From the NCBI GenBank assembly GCA_032622095.1, contig CP136065.1, positions 211,710,151 to 211,774,150 on the forward strand: a stretch of DNA of 64,000 bases, written 5' to 3'. Under the pieces are notes generated by a model, which did no database searches, had not been told where the DNA came from, and saw only the letters and a list, made by a program, of their open reading frames with translations. How positions within the stretch are numbered: the first letter of the stretch is position 1; every line of letters starts with the position of its first letter. This document shows positions 1 through 10,784 of the stretch, piece by piece. The translations under genes and the position numbers were made by a program. Origin of the DNA: Siphonodentalium dalli. Lineage: Eukaryota; Mollusca; Scaphopoda; Gadilida; Siphonodentaliidae.

Positions 1-413
1 GCGTTTCATTGAGTTCAGTAGGACTAAAATTATTATCGAGAGACAAAAGATTAATGAACAGAGAGACAGATGTACAGAAAGATCAAAAACATAATACATC
101 CTGTTTTTTTAAACTGCCTTAGAAAAAGGTTAATACACATCCCTATAATATTAAATAATTTAGACTGGCTACACAAGTATGGCTATCCATCTAACATACC
201 AGGGTTTATGCTTGGAGTTGAGGGAATGGTATCCCCCTCCCCCATAGCTGCTGGGGGGAAATCTTGCCCAATTCAACCAACTGTGTATTTCTAGTGCGTG
301 TATAAAATCACAATTTATTTCAATGTCCGAGTTCATTAAACTAATGAAAACATTTTAAAGATTCAAATATTCCTTGTCAACCCTCACCGGCTTACATCTG
401 ATCCACATAATCA
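1..413. other. Unassigned AT-rich sequence
   Basis: No gene, RNA or recognisable repeat can be supported here. The 74-codon open stretch near position 70 has no motif, no homologous look and no flanking splice signals, so I treat it as chance. The block ends where a TTAA-flanked inverted-repeat element begins. Confidence 0.4.
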
Positions 414-866
414 TTAAAGGTACTCAATCCGATTTGACGGTCCCCATATCATCAGATTACCGTACAACAACAACAACAACATTTTTGGAAATGCCGCTTC
501 AGTTATCTGAATCTATTAATTGCCCAAAAATAATGCTAACTACAGTCAACTATAGTATAAAATTGCCCAAAACCTGTTATTTATCAACGTTTTGTTCAAC
601 GAAATTTTGTCGGTTGTCAAATATCTGACACCAAAAAGCCACTGGATTTTAGAGTTATCAATCTTCATCCGCTATCGTGTCAGATATGTTCTTCTCGTCG
701 ACAGTTTACTGGGCCACTTATAATTAAAATAATAGATTTCAAATATCGATATCTGATCACTCCTAGCTTTGATGGGTGGGTTCCTCGACTCGAATCAAAT
801 ATTTTTTACCCCCGAAGCCAAGGAAATTGTAATTTGCCAGCGTTAATTCGGATTGAGTACCTTTAA
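414..866. mobile_element. TTAA-flanked inverted-repeat element (AGGTACTC family), copy 1
   Basis: The left end reads TTAAAGGTACTCAATCCG and the right end is its inverse, GGATTGAGTACCTTTAA apart from small changes, so the terminal inverted repeats meet TTAA on both sides. Inside the right end lies the family mark ATTCGAGTCGAGGAACC in inverse orientation. Related copies lie at 17311-17787, 34380-34789 and 63100-64000. A TTAA target duplication is characteristic of piggyBac-type transposases, but the tips lack the usual CCC, so the superfamily is inferred. No transposase is encoded. The last ~40 bp were copied into the downstream 724-bp tandem repeat. Confidence 0.7.
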
Positions 867-2998
867 TCAGCACAAATCGGAATATTAACACGTGTAATAT
901 GACAACATAATCACCACTTAAACAGACAGAATACAACAAGTGGCACCTATCTATATCCACTTTGATATCTCTCAGATATAAGCCAATATAACAGGGATGC
1001 AAGTATCCTTGCAGGGAATTATTTTTCAGTAAAATTGTTGATTGTTAAAATTGTACAAGTGTTAGCTGGAAAATAAAATTATCTTTATTTATAATTCCCT
1101 GTTGACATAGGTTTTGTTCAGTGGGAGATACACAGGTGATGTATGCATTAAAGGACGGATGGCCTTCGTTATAGGTTATAATTTAGAAATAAGAGTTACC
1201 AAATTATGAAAATTTCCTCAAGAATATACTAATAATATAGTGTAATAATAGTATGAATGCAATATTATCTACAAAACACACTTTGTGCGAGCTGAGCCTT
1301 TGTTTATGTACAGCACGTAAGAAGTGAGCGATAAGCAAAACACTCAAAACCTTGGCGATTATTTTAGGAGAGTAATTCTTGATGACTCAGTCAACACTAG
1401 AATCTTGAGTGGCGAGGATTAATGAGCGCTATACTGGTATGTTGTAAACAATTCGGTGGCCCTTTCTAACCAAAGTTCTTTAGTGGGGTCTCCCCGGTCT
1501 TGAGTGTTTTGCTTATCACATTCTCTTTACATACCATTTGTTTACATAACATTGTAATTTGCCAGCGTTAATTCGGATTGAGTACCTTTAATCAGCACAA
1601 ATCGGAATATTAACACGTGTAATATGACAACATAATCACCACTTAAACAGACAGAATACAACAAGTGGCACCTATCTATATCCACTTTGATATCTCTCAG
1701 ATATAAGCCAATATAACAGGGATGCAAGTATCCTTGCAGGGAATTATTTTTCAGTAAAATTGTTGATTGGTGGTCAGTACAAGTGTTAGCTGGAAAATAA
1801 AATTATCTTTATTTATAATTCCCTGTTGACATAGGTTTTGTTCAGTGGGAGATACACAGGTGATGTATGCATTAAAGGACGGATGGCCTTCGTTATAGGT
1901 TATAATTTAGAAATAAGAGTTACCAAATTATGAAAATTTCCTCAAGAATATACTAATAATATAGTGTAATAATAGTATGAATGCAATATTATCTACAAAA
2001 CACACTTTGTGCGAGCTGAGCCTTTGTTTATGTACAGCACGTAAGAAGTGAGCGATAAGCAAAACACTCAAAACCTTGGCGATTATTTTAGGAGAGTAAT
2101 TCTTGATGACTCAGTCAACACTAGAATCTTGAGTGGCGAGGATTAATGAGCGCTATACTGGTATGTTGTAAACAATTCGGTGGCCCTTTCTAACCAAAGT
2201 TCTTTAGTGGGGTCTCCCCGGTCTTGAGTGTTTTGCTTATCACATTCTCTTTACATACCATTTGTTTACATAACATTGTAATTTGCCAGCGTTAATTCGG
2301 ATTGAGTACCTTTAATCAGCACAAATCGGAATATTAACACGTGTAATATGACAACATAATCACCACTTAAACAGACAGAATACAACAAGTGGCACCTATC
2401 TATATCCACTTTGATATCTCTCAGATATAAGCCAATATAACAGGGATGCAAGTATCCTTGCAGGGAATTATTTTTCAGTAAAATTGTTGATTGGTGGTCA
2501 GTACAAGTGTTAGCTGGAAAATAAAATTATCTTTATTTATAATTCCCTGTTGACATAGGTTTTGTTCAGTGGGAGATACACAGGTGATGTATGCATTAAA
2601 GGACGGATGGCCTTCGTTATAGGTTATAATTTAGAAATAAGAGTTACCAAATTATGAAAATTTCCTCAAGAATATACTAATAATATAGTGTAATAATAGT
2701 ATGAATGCAATATTATCTACAAAACACACTTTGTGCGAGCTGAGCCTTTGTTTATGTACAGCACGTAAGAAGTGAGCGATAAGCAAAACACTCAAAACCT
2801 TGGCAATTATTTTAGGAGAGTAATTCTTGATGACTCAGTCAACACTAGAATCTTGAGTGGCGAGGATTAATGAGCGCTATACTGGTATGTTGTAAACAAT
2901 TCGGTGGCCCTTTCTAACCAAAGTTCTTTAGTGGGGTCTCCCCGGTCTTGAGTGTTTTGCTTATCACATTCTCTTTACATACTATTTGTTTACATAAC
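827..2998. repeat. Three-copy tandem repeat, period ~724 bp
   Basis: Three consecutive units start near 827, 1551 and 2275. The offset is 725 then 724 bases, the single-base difference coming from a short divergent patch near 1040. Units two and three differ at only a couple of visible sites (for example ggcgatt against ggcaatt near 2804), so the duplication is very recent or is an assembly duplication. Each unit starts inside the right end of the upstream TTAA element, so the array formed after that insertion. Each also carries an internal inverted pair, GATAAGCAAAACACTCAA and its inverse, about 175 bp apart. The 61-codon minus-strand ORF repeated in each unit is a by-product. Confidence 0.9.
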
Positions 2999-3258
2999 AT
3001 GGCTGTGTTTACATAACACAGAGTACTAACATGGCAATAATATGTAATTTACACAATATTTATGATTGTTATAAGAACAAAGTTTGTCTATAATACCATA
3101 TTCTTTCTGTTTATGATGGTTTTAACGGATGTGACTATTTTAATAGCAATGCCGATCGCCAATGCTTACCATATCTTTAATCTGTGGATCAGGTAGGGAA
3201 ACATGTTGGAGGGGAATATAGGGCTTGGAGAAGGGACCAAAAAGGGACCCACTGCCCC
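2999..3258. other. Unassigned spacer between tandem repeat and hairpin element
   Basis: AT-rich sequence with no coding signal. It could be the last intron or upstream flank of the P450 gene, because the P450 exon downstream needs earlier exons that must lie to the left of this window or be missing. Confidence 0.3.
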
Positions 3259-3390
3259 TCCTGAAATTTTGTGAAAACCCTGTGCCAATGCATTCTCTTA
3301 TATATGCGTGTCTCCCATAGGGAGCCTCGCATATATAAGAGAATACATTGGCCTAACAATATTCACATTCACCTTGTGGGAGACTCTATA
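3259..3390. mobile_element. Truncated copy of the hairpin-bearing short element (CCCTTTCATGAC family)
   Basis: The stretch CCTGAAATTTTGTGAAAACC followed by the ~69-bp hairpin at 3284-3352 matches the internal end of the TTAA element at 43637-43857. The outer TTAA tip is missing, so this is a fragment. The hairpin loop here reads TCTCCCATAGGGAG instead of the GTCGACC version found elsewhere. It sits 150 bp upstream of the P450 splice acceptor and so probably lies in the last intron of that gene. Confidence 0.6.
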
Positions 3391-3500
3391 TTTAGAGAGC
3401 TGGATTCATGCCTTTTTTGATAGTTTAGTCAGAATTTCTAACAAATGTTGTTGCAGCCAGACAAGCCATAGTAATATATATTTCATTCATCTATTTTTTT

Positions 3501-3503
3501 CAG
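3501..3503 (+). other. Splice acceptor of the P450 terminal exon
   Basis: The run of T residues from 3492 to 3500 followed by CAG gives a good 3' splice site. The P450 reading frame starts directly after it and is homologous from the first codons, so the boundary is supported by both signal and protein content. Confidence 0.7.
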
Positions 3504-3780
3504 GAATCCAAAATACTGGACTGATCCAAACAAATTTATGCCTGAAAGATTTCTTGATGAGAGCAAACAAGTGCCTATGTCATTTGTTCCATTCATGGCT
3601 GGTCCGCGCATGTGCATTGGATACAAATTTGCACTTATGGAGATGCAAATATTTTTGGCCAAGCTCCTCAAGAAATTTAAGTTCAGTTGGACAGATGGAA
3701 TGGAAAATATTGAGACAATTACCAAATTCACTGTGAAAGCCGATCCTCCAATAGTGCTGAAAGTTGAACAAGTCGACTGA
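3504..3780 (+). CDS. Cytochrome P450, terminal exon (C-terminal ~91 residues)
   Basis: Cytochromes P450 are heme-thiolate monooxygenases, in animals usually anchored in the endoplasmic reticulum. The exon opens after a pyrimidine tract and CAG at 3501-3503, enters in phase with one spare base, and ends at TGA 3778-3780. It encodes the PERF motif (as MPERF), then the heme-binding loop FMAGPRMCIG, which fits F-x-x-G-x-R-x-C-x-G with the cysteine that ligates heme iron, then the L-helix segment and a normal-looking C-terminal tail. This is what the last exon of a CYP3/CYP4-clan-like gene looks like; the clan is a guess. The N-terminal ~400 residues, including the I-helix and ExxR motif, are not in the window: the 3.5 kb upstream is repeats. 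It is either the end of a gene starting left of the window or an orphan exon. No canonical AATAAA was seen within ~150 bp downstream. Confidence 0.85.
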
Positions 3781-4114
3781 TGTCTTCTTGTGACAAAGTT
3801 TGAATTGGATCATAAGAGAAAATCATAAACACTCCGAGTATTTTATATCTTGGATAGCTGATGTGATGTCTAAGAATTTTATTACAACCAATTCATAACA
3901 CATATACACATATAAACATATTTTCTTTTGTGAACAGTGGATCTATGTGACATTTTATTGAACATATTAGTCATTGAGATTGCTGTACTAACCGTTGTTA
4001 TGATTTGCAGCTGGTCCCCGTTTCCGGAGGTCCCTTTGCGAAGGTCCCAAAATTCGTGGAGGTCCCTTAGAATGGGCAAAAGAGACAACTTTAAAGGGGG
4101 AACTGGTGTGTATA

Positions 4115-4327
4115 CAGTAATGCTCTAATTAATCGACCTCTTAACCACATCAGAATTATGGGTAACTTTTCAGGATTAAGTCGGAAATATGGCTTGTTGC
4201 CATTCATCGGAAAGCTCTCGGCGAGAGCTTTCCGATGAATGGCAACAAGCCATATTTCCGACTTAATCCTGAAAAGTTACCCATAATTCTGCTGTGGTTA
4301 AGAGGTCGATTAATTAGAGCATTACTA
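4115..4327. mobile_element. Palindromic mariner-like MITE, copy 1
   Basis: About 213 bp that folds almost end to end: each ~100-bp arm is the near-perfect inverse of the other around the centre CTCTCGGCGAGAG. The tip reads CAGTAATGCTCTAATTAATC and is flanked by TA on both sides, as expected for Tc1/mariner-type insertion. There is no coding capacity. A second copy lies at 6801-7015 with ~95% similar arms, and a decayed half-copy may start at 39583. Confidence 0.85.
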
Positions 4328-4436
4328 TATGTCAGTTGAGGTGTATTTTAAAGAATATCGACATGAGGATAGATAATACTGGTTTTTTCTATCAATTTCT
4401 TATATTTGCGGAGATCACTTGCAAGCCTGTCATTTG

Positions 4437-4525
4437 CAGAATGGGGTTCCCAGAGGGTGAATTTAGTTATGCTATCCCGCTAGCAGGCTAGCATCACTAA
4501 ATACACCCTCTGGGGACCTCTTTCT
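4437..4525. repeat. Short inverted repeat ending in GAGGTCCCC, copy A
   Basis: The segment runs from GCAGAATGGGGTTCCCAGAG, through a central GCTAGCAGGCTAGC, to an inverse CACCCTCTGGGGACCTC. It pairs with itself with a few mismatches. It is a diverged relative of the better preserved copy at 4747-4840. Confidence 0.6.
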
Positions 4526-4746
4526 TCTTAGGCCTCATCTTCTCTGGAAAGTTTCTTTTATTATCAAATTTCTATAGAAACTTTTTCACATACATTCTAT
4601 TTCTTTTTTTAGTGTAGTTTCTTTATATCTCGAAAATTGGCAGACAACACATTGCATAATCGAGGTTCACAATGGGTGTACATCACAATATTCACCATTT
4701 TGGAACTTCAATCTGAGTCTATGTCTCCCATAGCAGATAAGGCCAT

Positions 4747-4840
4747 GCAGAATGAGGTCCCCAGAGGGTGAATTAGGTGAAGCTAGCCTGCTATGCAGGA
4801 TAGCATCACTAAATTCACCCTCTGTGGACCTCATTCTGCA
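4747..4840. repeat. Short inverted repeat ending in GAGGTCCCC, copy B
   Basis: Nearly perfect foldback: GCAGAATGAGGTCCCCAGAG at the left and its inverse at the right, with a central loop GCTAGCCTGCTATGCAGG. The tips contain the same GGTCCCC motif that recurs through the surrounding field, so the field may be built from fragments of this family. Confidence 0.7.
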
Positions 4841-5650
4841 AATGAGAGGCACAATAAACTCAGGCTTGGTCACTTGGTGTAGATTGGCTATTTGTAAGTT
4901 TAGTTGAGATATATTTTTGATTGAATAATAAATAATAATTTTTTCATCAATTATATTCGCGGAGGTCACTTTTCTGAAACAACATCACTAATAAGCATTC
5001 ATGGAGGTCCCCGTGCACGTGCCCGGAGGTCGCCTTGTGAAAGAGAAGATGAAGATTTATGATTACATGTAATTCATTCAATTAATAATATTATTCATTA
5101 GTTCTACTCCTGGAGATCGCTGCGCCAATTAAATTGCGGAGGTCTCTCATCTTGTATGCATAATTCATGGAGGTCCCCCTGTATAACAAACGTCAAAGAA
5201 GGAAAGTGGTGTATATGAGTTTGAAAACAAATGCAACTAAACTTTGAGACATATTTTTGAACAAATAATAAAAAATAAAGGTTAATTCATCAATTACATT
5301 CTAATTTAGAGAAGGAAAGTGGTGTGTTTTGGCTAGTTGAGAATTTAGAGAGACATTTTTTAACGTATAATAAATAATAATGGTTTATTCATCAATTACA
5401 TATGTGCAAACAAAATTGCCAATTTAAGCATTTCTGGAGATCCCCGTATTAAAATCTGTTAAAGTGCACACTTCAAATTAAGGTATAGAAAATAAGAATT
5501 AATATTAATTCATTAATGGTCGCTGTGCCGATGTCCCGATCTGATCGTGTCAACAAATGTTATTAATTGCGGAGGTTCCTCAACTCCAGTTGACCAAGTG
5601 CATATGCATAATTTGCAGAGATCCCCCTCAAATTCCAAGGCGTGTGTAGA

Positions 5651-6079
5651 TATGAGGCCGCTGAGACATATTATGAAGGTCTAAGGATCTTTTATAGCAA
5701 TGATCAGTTGCAAGCGCATTTCTTCTGTTGGTGAGATTCACTTATAATATGTCATAATCTGAATACAAAGGCCTCATCAACCCAAATTTACTGTGGCATA
5801 CATGTAGATCTGGGGTTTTTATTATGGTGTTTCTTTTTTAATAAAAGAAAATCCTTTGTCTTTAGCTTTTTATTATTTTTCAATTTAGAAAACAAATGTG
5901 ACTACCAATAATAATTTAGAAAACAAACGCAAGTGCATTATCCATAATAATGTTATAAAACAATTGTAATATTTGGATCACAATAAGTATGTTCAAACAA
6001 ACAAAATATAAAACTTTCTGGGAAGAGATATAGACAATCTTTAATATTACTTTGTACTTTTTATTCTGGTGCTTGTATG
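5651..6079. other. Unassigned AT-rich sequence
   Basis: No coding frame, RNA gene or repeat that I can name. It ends at the left tip of the inverted-repeat element starting at 6082. Confidence 0.3.
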
Positions 6080-6081
6080 TA

Positions 6082-6754
6082 CCTTACTTGTATTTAAATT
6101 CGCGCATTACTATTTTTCGCTCAGTTTTAAATTTGTGCACTTTGAATTTGTGCACTCAGCTGCGCGAATTCAAAACTTACAAATATATTTTCGAAAAAAA
6201 TCTTGTATCTTATGACAGTTTTGGTTCTTAGTTATACATTAACATACAAATTTTTTACAGCGAATAGAGTACAACTGTGTCATAATTTTGTTGTAAAGAC
6301 GGTTGCTTATGATCCAAACAATCATTCTGATAAACATATATAATAAATATGTATGGAAATTATGGAATTGAACTCGAAAGAAGTAAAACCGCACGTATTC
6401 ACCGCTGACTTCATAAATTAAATCAGCTCTTGATTGTGTGTATTTTAAATGCATAACTAACTCAAACAGATTGATCAGGGTGTCACCCTAGCTAGGTCAC
6501 CTCATGGTTGTGAATACGGAGACGTGCTTTCGTGCACCTTCAGCCAGGAATGTTTGTTTTTCTTAGAAGCATTAATTCAACATCAAGAACTAAACATAAT
6601 GTATCGCTTTATATGTACATATGATAATGACATTGAGATTGGTTGCCCGCATGTAAATATATTTATCAATTAGCTATCTAAAATAACCTTCTAAGATTCC
6701 CTATTGCTTAGGATAACGAAAAATAGTACTGCGCGAATTTAAATACGAGTAAGG
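6082..6754. mobile_element. Inverted-repeat element with ATTTAAATTCGCGCA tips, ~673 bp
   Basis: The left tip CCTTACTTGTATTTAAATTC continues to CGCGCATTACTATTTTTCG; the right end at 6711-6754 is its inverse with two or three changes, giving ~43-bp terminal inverted repeats. TA lies directly outside both tips, suggesting a TA target duplication, although ATGT also matches on both sides. The interior is AT-rich with no transposase, so it is a non-autonomous element. Confidence 0.7.
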
Positions 6755-6800
6755 TATGTCTTTGATCATTGCTTTACTGTATTGTTCTTATTTACACTTA

Positions 6801-7015
6801 CAGTAATGCCCTAATTAATCGACTCCTTTAACCACAGCAGAATTATGGGTAACTTTTCAGGATTTAGTCGGAAATATGGCTTGTTGCCATTCATCGGAAA
6901 GCTCTCCCCGAGAGCTTTCCGATGAATGGCAACAAGCCATATTTCCGACTAAATCCTGAAAAGTTACCCATAATTCTGCTGTGGTTAAAGGAGTCGATTA
7001 ATTAGGGCATTACTC
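6801..7015. mobile_element. Palindromic mariner-like MITE, copy 2
   Basis: Second copy of the ~213-bp foldback at 4115-4327. The tip reads CAGTAATGCCCTAATTAATC, the centre CTCTCCCCGAGAG, and TA flanks both sides (6799-6800 and 7016-7017). The two arms match nearly base for base, so it can form a ~100-bp stem. It is non-coding. Confidence 0.85.
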
Positions 7016-7173
7016 TACTTGTTATGCATTATGTGCCTGTGATTTGTTTTGAGCTTGTTTTTGTTCATATTTACACATTTATTGTCCTAAATTAATCCTG
7101 TTACTTACATCCTTAGATTTGTGTTTTCTACAATAAAGAATAATAATGAAAACAATATTTATTTTTCATATTG

Positions 7174-7420
7174 AAATAAGTTTGGTCACAGTTGACCGAG
7201 GGAGACTCAGACACCCTTCTCAGAAATTATTGACCAGATATGCATAGTTTATAAGGTAGGGCAACTAGGTGTGGGATAGGGCAGGGGAAACTTGATCTCC
7301 TTGCATGCCTTTATTTACTGTGTAAGTGGCTGAAGACTTCTAAAAATTGGTCTGAGATGTTGTTCTAAACGAATATAAATCATTTTATATTATACATATT
7401 CCCATGGCTGTTAATGTAAT
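7174..7420. repeat. Interspersed ~240-bp repeat, copy 1 of 3
   Basis: Starts at AAATAAGTTTGGTCACAGTT and runs through GAGGGAGAC, TTCTCAGAAA, AGGGCAGG, TCTCCTTGC, TGGCTGAA and TCTGAGATG to CCCATGGC. The same ordered words appear in the copies at 7790-8025 and 8878-9115, all in the same orientation. The three differ by roughly a fifth of positions, so they are old. No coding content. Confidence 0.75.
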
Positions 7421-7460
7421 TGGTAGGGTAGCTAGGTTTGAACATGAATCTCATTATTGT

Positions 7461-7488
7461 CGGGGGGGGGGGGGGGGGGGGGGGGGGT
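7461..7488. repeat. Poly-G run, about 27 bases
   Basis: A long uninterrupted G homopolymer. Similar but shorter runs occur at 18651-18663, 37834-37850, 39708-39720 and 61516-61536. Such runs are polymorphic and error-prone in assemblies; G tracts can also form quadruplexes. Confidence 0.9.
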
Positions 7489-7789
7489 GTGGGGGGACTA
7501 TATGAATCACTCATATTAAAATATACGTCAAGGGTTCCGTCTGCCTATTTTTAACAGAGTTATGGTCCTTGTTGACTTACAATTTGACGATTATTTTCGA
7601 TTCCAGGTGATAGGTTTAGTTATAGTTTAAAAATATGTTTGTTTTCCAATTTGGCATCTGGGTTACGCGTTTGAAAATACAGATCAAGTTCCAATTTAGG
7701 TTCGGTCTGCCCACAGTTATTTTACAAATCCACAGCTCCAAATGTAGCCACCATTTCGGGGGACACTGTGGCCAGGCGGCCTTTTATAT

Positions 7790-8025
7790 GTAAATAAGTT
7801 TGGCCACAATTGACCAAGGGAGACACCATTCTCAGAAAGTATTGATCAGAAAAGCATATTTTGAGGAAGGGCAGTGTGGGGAAGGGCGGAGGGAACTTGT
7901 TCTCCTTGCCTTTATTCACTCTATATGGCTGAAAACTTCCAGATAACTGTCTGAGACGTCCTAAATGAATATCAAATGGCTGACTCCATAAATCACCTCA
8001 TATTATATGCATGGCCCTTTATGTA
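7790..8025. repeat. Interspersed ~240-bp repeat, copy 2 of 3
   Basis: Same ordered words as the copy at 7174-7420, starting AAATAAGTTTGGCCACAATT and ending near ATGCATGGCCC. Same orientation as the other copies, about 600 bp from the first. Confidence 0.75.
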
Positions 8026-8049
8026 AAACCTATGAAAATTCATGTTTTC

Positions 8050-8500
8050 AAACCCCTATTATGATTTTATTCATTATTATGCCCCCGATCTCCGATGGAG
8101 ATTTGGGGGTATATAGTGGAGCCCTCCGTCCGTCCTTCCGTCCGTACGAACATTTCAACTCATAACTTTGGTTTCGCTGACTCAATTCAGTTGATCTTTG
8201 GTATGCTAATAGACCAGCCGGGGGGACAAGATTTCCCCATAACTGCGGTTTCGTCCGCCCATGATAACTTGATTTTGGATTGTTTATTTGCAAAACCCGT
8301 TTTTTGTTGTATTACCAATATCGCAATACAGGTCAAGGTAAAATTTCGGTTGAATCGGATAATTTTTGTGAGAGTTATGACCCTTTTTCGACTTAAAAAA
8401 TTCAGTTTTTTTTTTGAAAATTCAGTTTTCCTTCTATTTTTGTGGCACCAGACCAAATTTGAAGCTAATATAGAACAACATGTGGCATTTTTATAGCGCT
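8050..8500. repeat. Probable dispersed repeat with CCGTCCGTCC microsatellite core
   Basis: The block begins with TATGCCCCCGATCTCC and GGGGGTATATAGTGG, followed by repeated CCGTCC and then AACTCATAACTTTGG. This combination is typical of abundant dispersed repeats in invertebrate genomes as I recall them, but I cannot confirm the family. The 133-codon ORF covering it on the plus strand has no domain and is probably incidental. Confidence 0.4.
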
Positions 8501-8877
8501 TAACCAGAAAGTTTCTGTGCTCAGAAAAGAAAGTTCTGACCAGGCCTCAAGTTTGGTCAAAATGTTACCTGGTAGGCTACATTCTTGGTACATTCTCTGA
8601 CCTAAGCTGACTTGTGAGGACACACTCGGCTAATTTCGACCGGCATAAAAAAAACCTATGTTGACTTACATTAATATTGCGTGCGTGCGAGGTCTCTGGA
8701 GTGTTGTCATATTTTAACAAGTCATCCTCTATCGTACTAAATACTCATGAATAACATAACTTTACAAAGTGCCATTTAATAAGTATTTGCACAAAAATAA
8801 GAAAAAATCCTCTCTGATTGTACAGTCGGGGGCGTTACCTCTGCCCAGCGGTGCACTTGTTCATTTATCTCATCATA

Positions 8878-9115
8878 TTTAAAAAGTTTGGCCACAACTG
8901 ACCAAGGGAGATACCATTCTCAGAAATGATTTACTATAAATGAATATTTTCAAATAAGGCAGGTGGGGGCAGGGGATGCTGGGTCTCCTTGCCTCTATCA
9001 ACTCTGTATATGGCTGAAACTTCTCAAGATCTGTCTGAGATGTGGTCCTATATGAACATGAAAAAAATAACTCAATAGCATTATATGTTATCTTATTCCC
9101 ATAGCCCTTGTTATG
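8878..9115. repeat. Interspersed ~240-bp repeat, copy 3 of 3
   Basis: Third copy of the repeat at 7174-7420, starting AAAAAGTTTGGCCACAACTG and ending near TTCCCATAGCCC. It has a short extra AT-rich segment near 8940 relative to the other copies. Confidence 0.75.
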
Positions 9116-10245
9116 TTTGGTAACGGCTGCTAGCCTAGGCAACTATCGGGAATCGACTGGAAATTGCAAATATAGCTTATATATAGCGTCGTAATTTAAC
9201 GCCAGTGTTTGTGTTTCCAATGAAGTTAATACCCTGATGTGACATTTGCGATATACCTGACCAGTATAGTGAACCAAATGTCTTATTTAAAGGTAGCAAC
9301 GGTTGCTAAGCTAATAACACACATGATTGATGACACCATTGCACTAATCATTCATTGGTATTTTGCATTATTTAGCCAGTGTCTAGTCACATGGTGTTGG
9401 TTATTTCAAAGGGGGCACACGTATGTCTAAAACTGTGCAGTCGTGTTCTGCAAAGACCACTGATCATTATATAAGATCGGGAGACTTTGCCACCCGATCT
9501 CTTCTTAGTAGCGGTTACTAAGCAACTGCCCGGAATTGCCAGGAAAATGTGTATGCTTATGTTACTCATTAAGCTCTACTTTAGTGGCAATTCGACTTTA
9601 CTTGATTGTCACAGCTATACATGGAGCGTGAACATTGATTATGGTTGGAATTTTGATGGTTAATTATAGGTTTCAGTCACTGTACTGAAGTTCGTCAAAT
9701 GTAACTGGTGTCGGAAGTGTGAAAGCAAAGCCTATAGTTCTATATAGTATAGATCTCAGCTGCCCCAAAATGGCCATTTGTCAGTAGCACACATCCTGCG
9801 AAAACACAGAATATCCCAGTACATGTGGGATAGACTCCGATGACAACGATGGAGCCAACTATGAACGACTAATATCTACCTGCGTATTTGTGACAATGCA
9901 TCCCGTTATCATGTTATGATCAACAGTGTGGCTTCAAACATTAGTCAGTTGACAGCAAGACAGACACATATCAATAAAACAATAATTTAATATGTAATCA
10001 CATCGTTAAAACTTCAGTCGTGTTAAGAATGTTTTCGTTTGACTCAACAGACTGCAGATTATCGAAATTACAAAACCATTTTCGACACTTACTTTTGCCA
10101 ATTACTGTATCTTGAGGCATAACTGTATCGTATGTTGCATCTATTAAATTACTGATAGCTACAGTGGGTCCTACGCGAGTGTTAATCTTCATATATAGTT
10201 GCACATGATCGCCTATAAGTGATATTACAATCAAAGTTTGAGAAA
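9116..10245. other. Unassigned sequence
   Basis: No gene or repeat family recognised. Open stretches of 60 to 78 codons on either strand carry no motif. No tRNA-like or splice-flanked exon was seen. Confidence 0.3.
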
Positions 10246-10625
10246 AATACGAAATTCTCCATAGGGTTCATTGTTAAATTTTTATTGCAACTGTAGCCAG
10301 CGAGAATCATCATATCACATCCAATTTTTTTTCAAAGTACGTCTGTGTTTCATACTTAGTATTTTTGAGCAATATCAGTAACGCATATTATCATACGCAA
10401 AATGGCGCCATTTATCCAAAATACTAGAATCTCCATAGGGTTCATCAGTGTTAAATTTGATCGCAACTGTAGCCAGCAAGAATGAACTGATCACATCCAA
10501 ATTAAAAAAAAAATACGTCTTGTGGGTCGTATCTTATAGTTTTGAGAAATTTCAAATCGCACCATCATCATACACCAGATGGCACCATCTATCGTTTTCT
10601 GTAAATACGAAAAGCTCTCTAAATT
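10246..10625. repeat. Two-copy degenerate tandem repeat, period ~185 bp
   Basis: Two units share CTCCATAGGGTTCAT, TTAAATTT, GCAACTGTAGCCAGC, ATCACATCCAA, TACGTCT and ATGGCGCCAT/ATGGCACCAT in the same order. They start near 10255 and 10430. No coding frame spans both. Confidence 0.7.
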
Positions 10626-10784
10626 ATGTTGACCCCGATATAGGTTGACCGGCCAAAATTCAAGAATGGAAACAAGTCAATCCAGAAAACACACATACTA
10701 GGCATACATAATCCGTTTTCAAATCGCTTTTAACAAACCAAAAATGCAAAATGACATAAGGAATCCGACTATCAGGGCCTGCCC

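Larger units (their letters stand above)
4010..5650. repeat. Degenerate repeat field with recurring GGAGGTCC and ATTCATCAATTACAT motifs
   Basis: The motif GGAGGTC or GGAGATC, usually followed by CCC or CTT, recurs near 4025, 4060, 4411, 4962, 5005, 5025, 5112, 5140, 5170, 5435, 5570 and 5620. Between these, an AT-rich spacer containing AATAATAAATAATAA and TTCATCAATTACAT recurs near 4915, 5260, 5365 and 5490. The spacing is irregular, about 100 to 300 bp, so this looks like an old diverged tandem array interrupted by the mariner-like element and by two short inverted repeats. I see no coding frame through it. Confidence 0.6.

Noticed and set aside
763-2451. Three repeated minus-strand ORFs of 61 to 79 codons
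   Set aside because: They are identical because of the 724-bp tandem repeat, and the first reads into the TTAA element. No sign of a protein family.
3308-3736. 142-codon ORF covering the P450 exon in another frame
   Set aside because: It is a shadow of the P450 reading frame and crosses the splice acceptor and a hairpin element.
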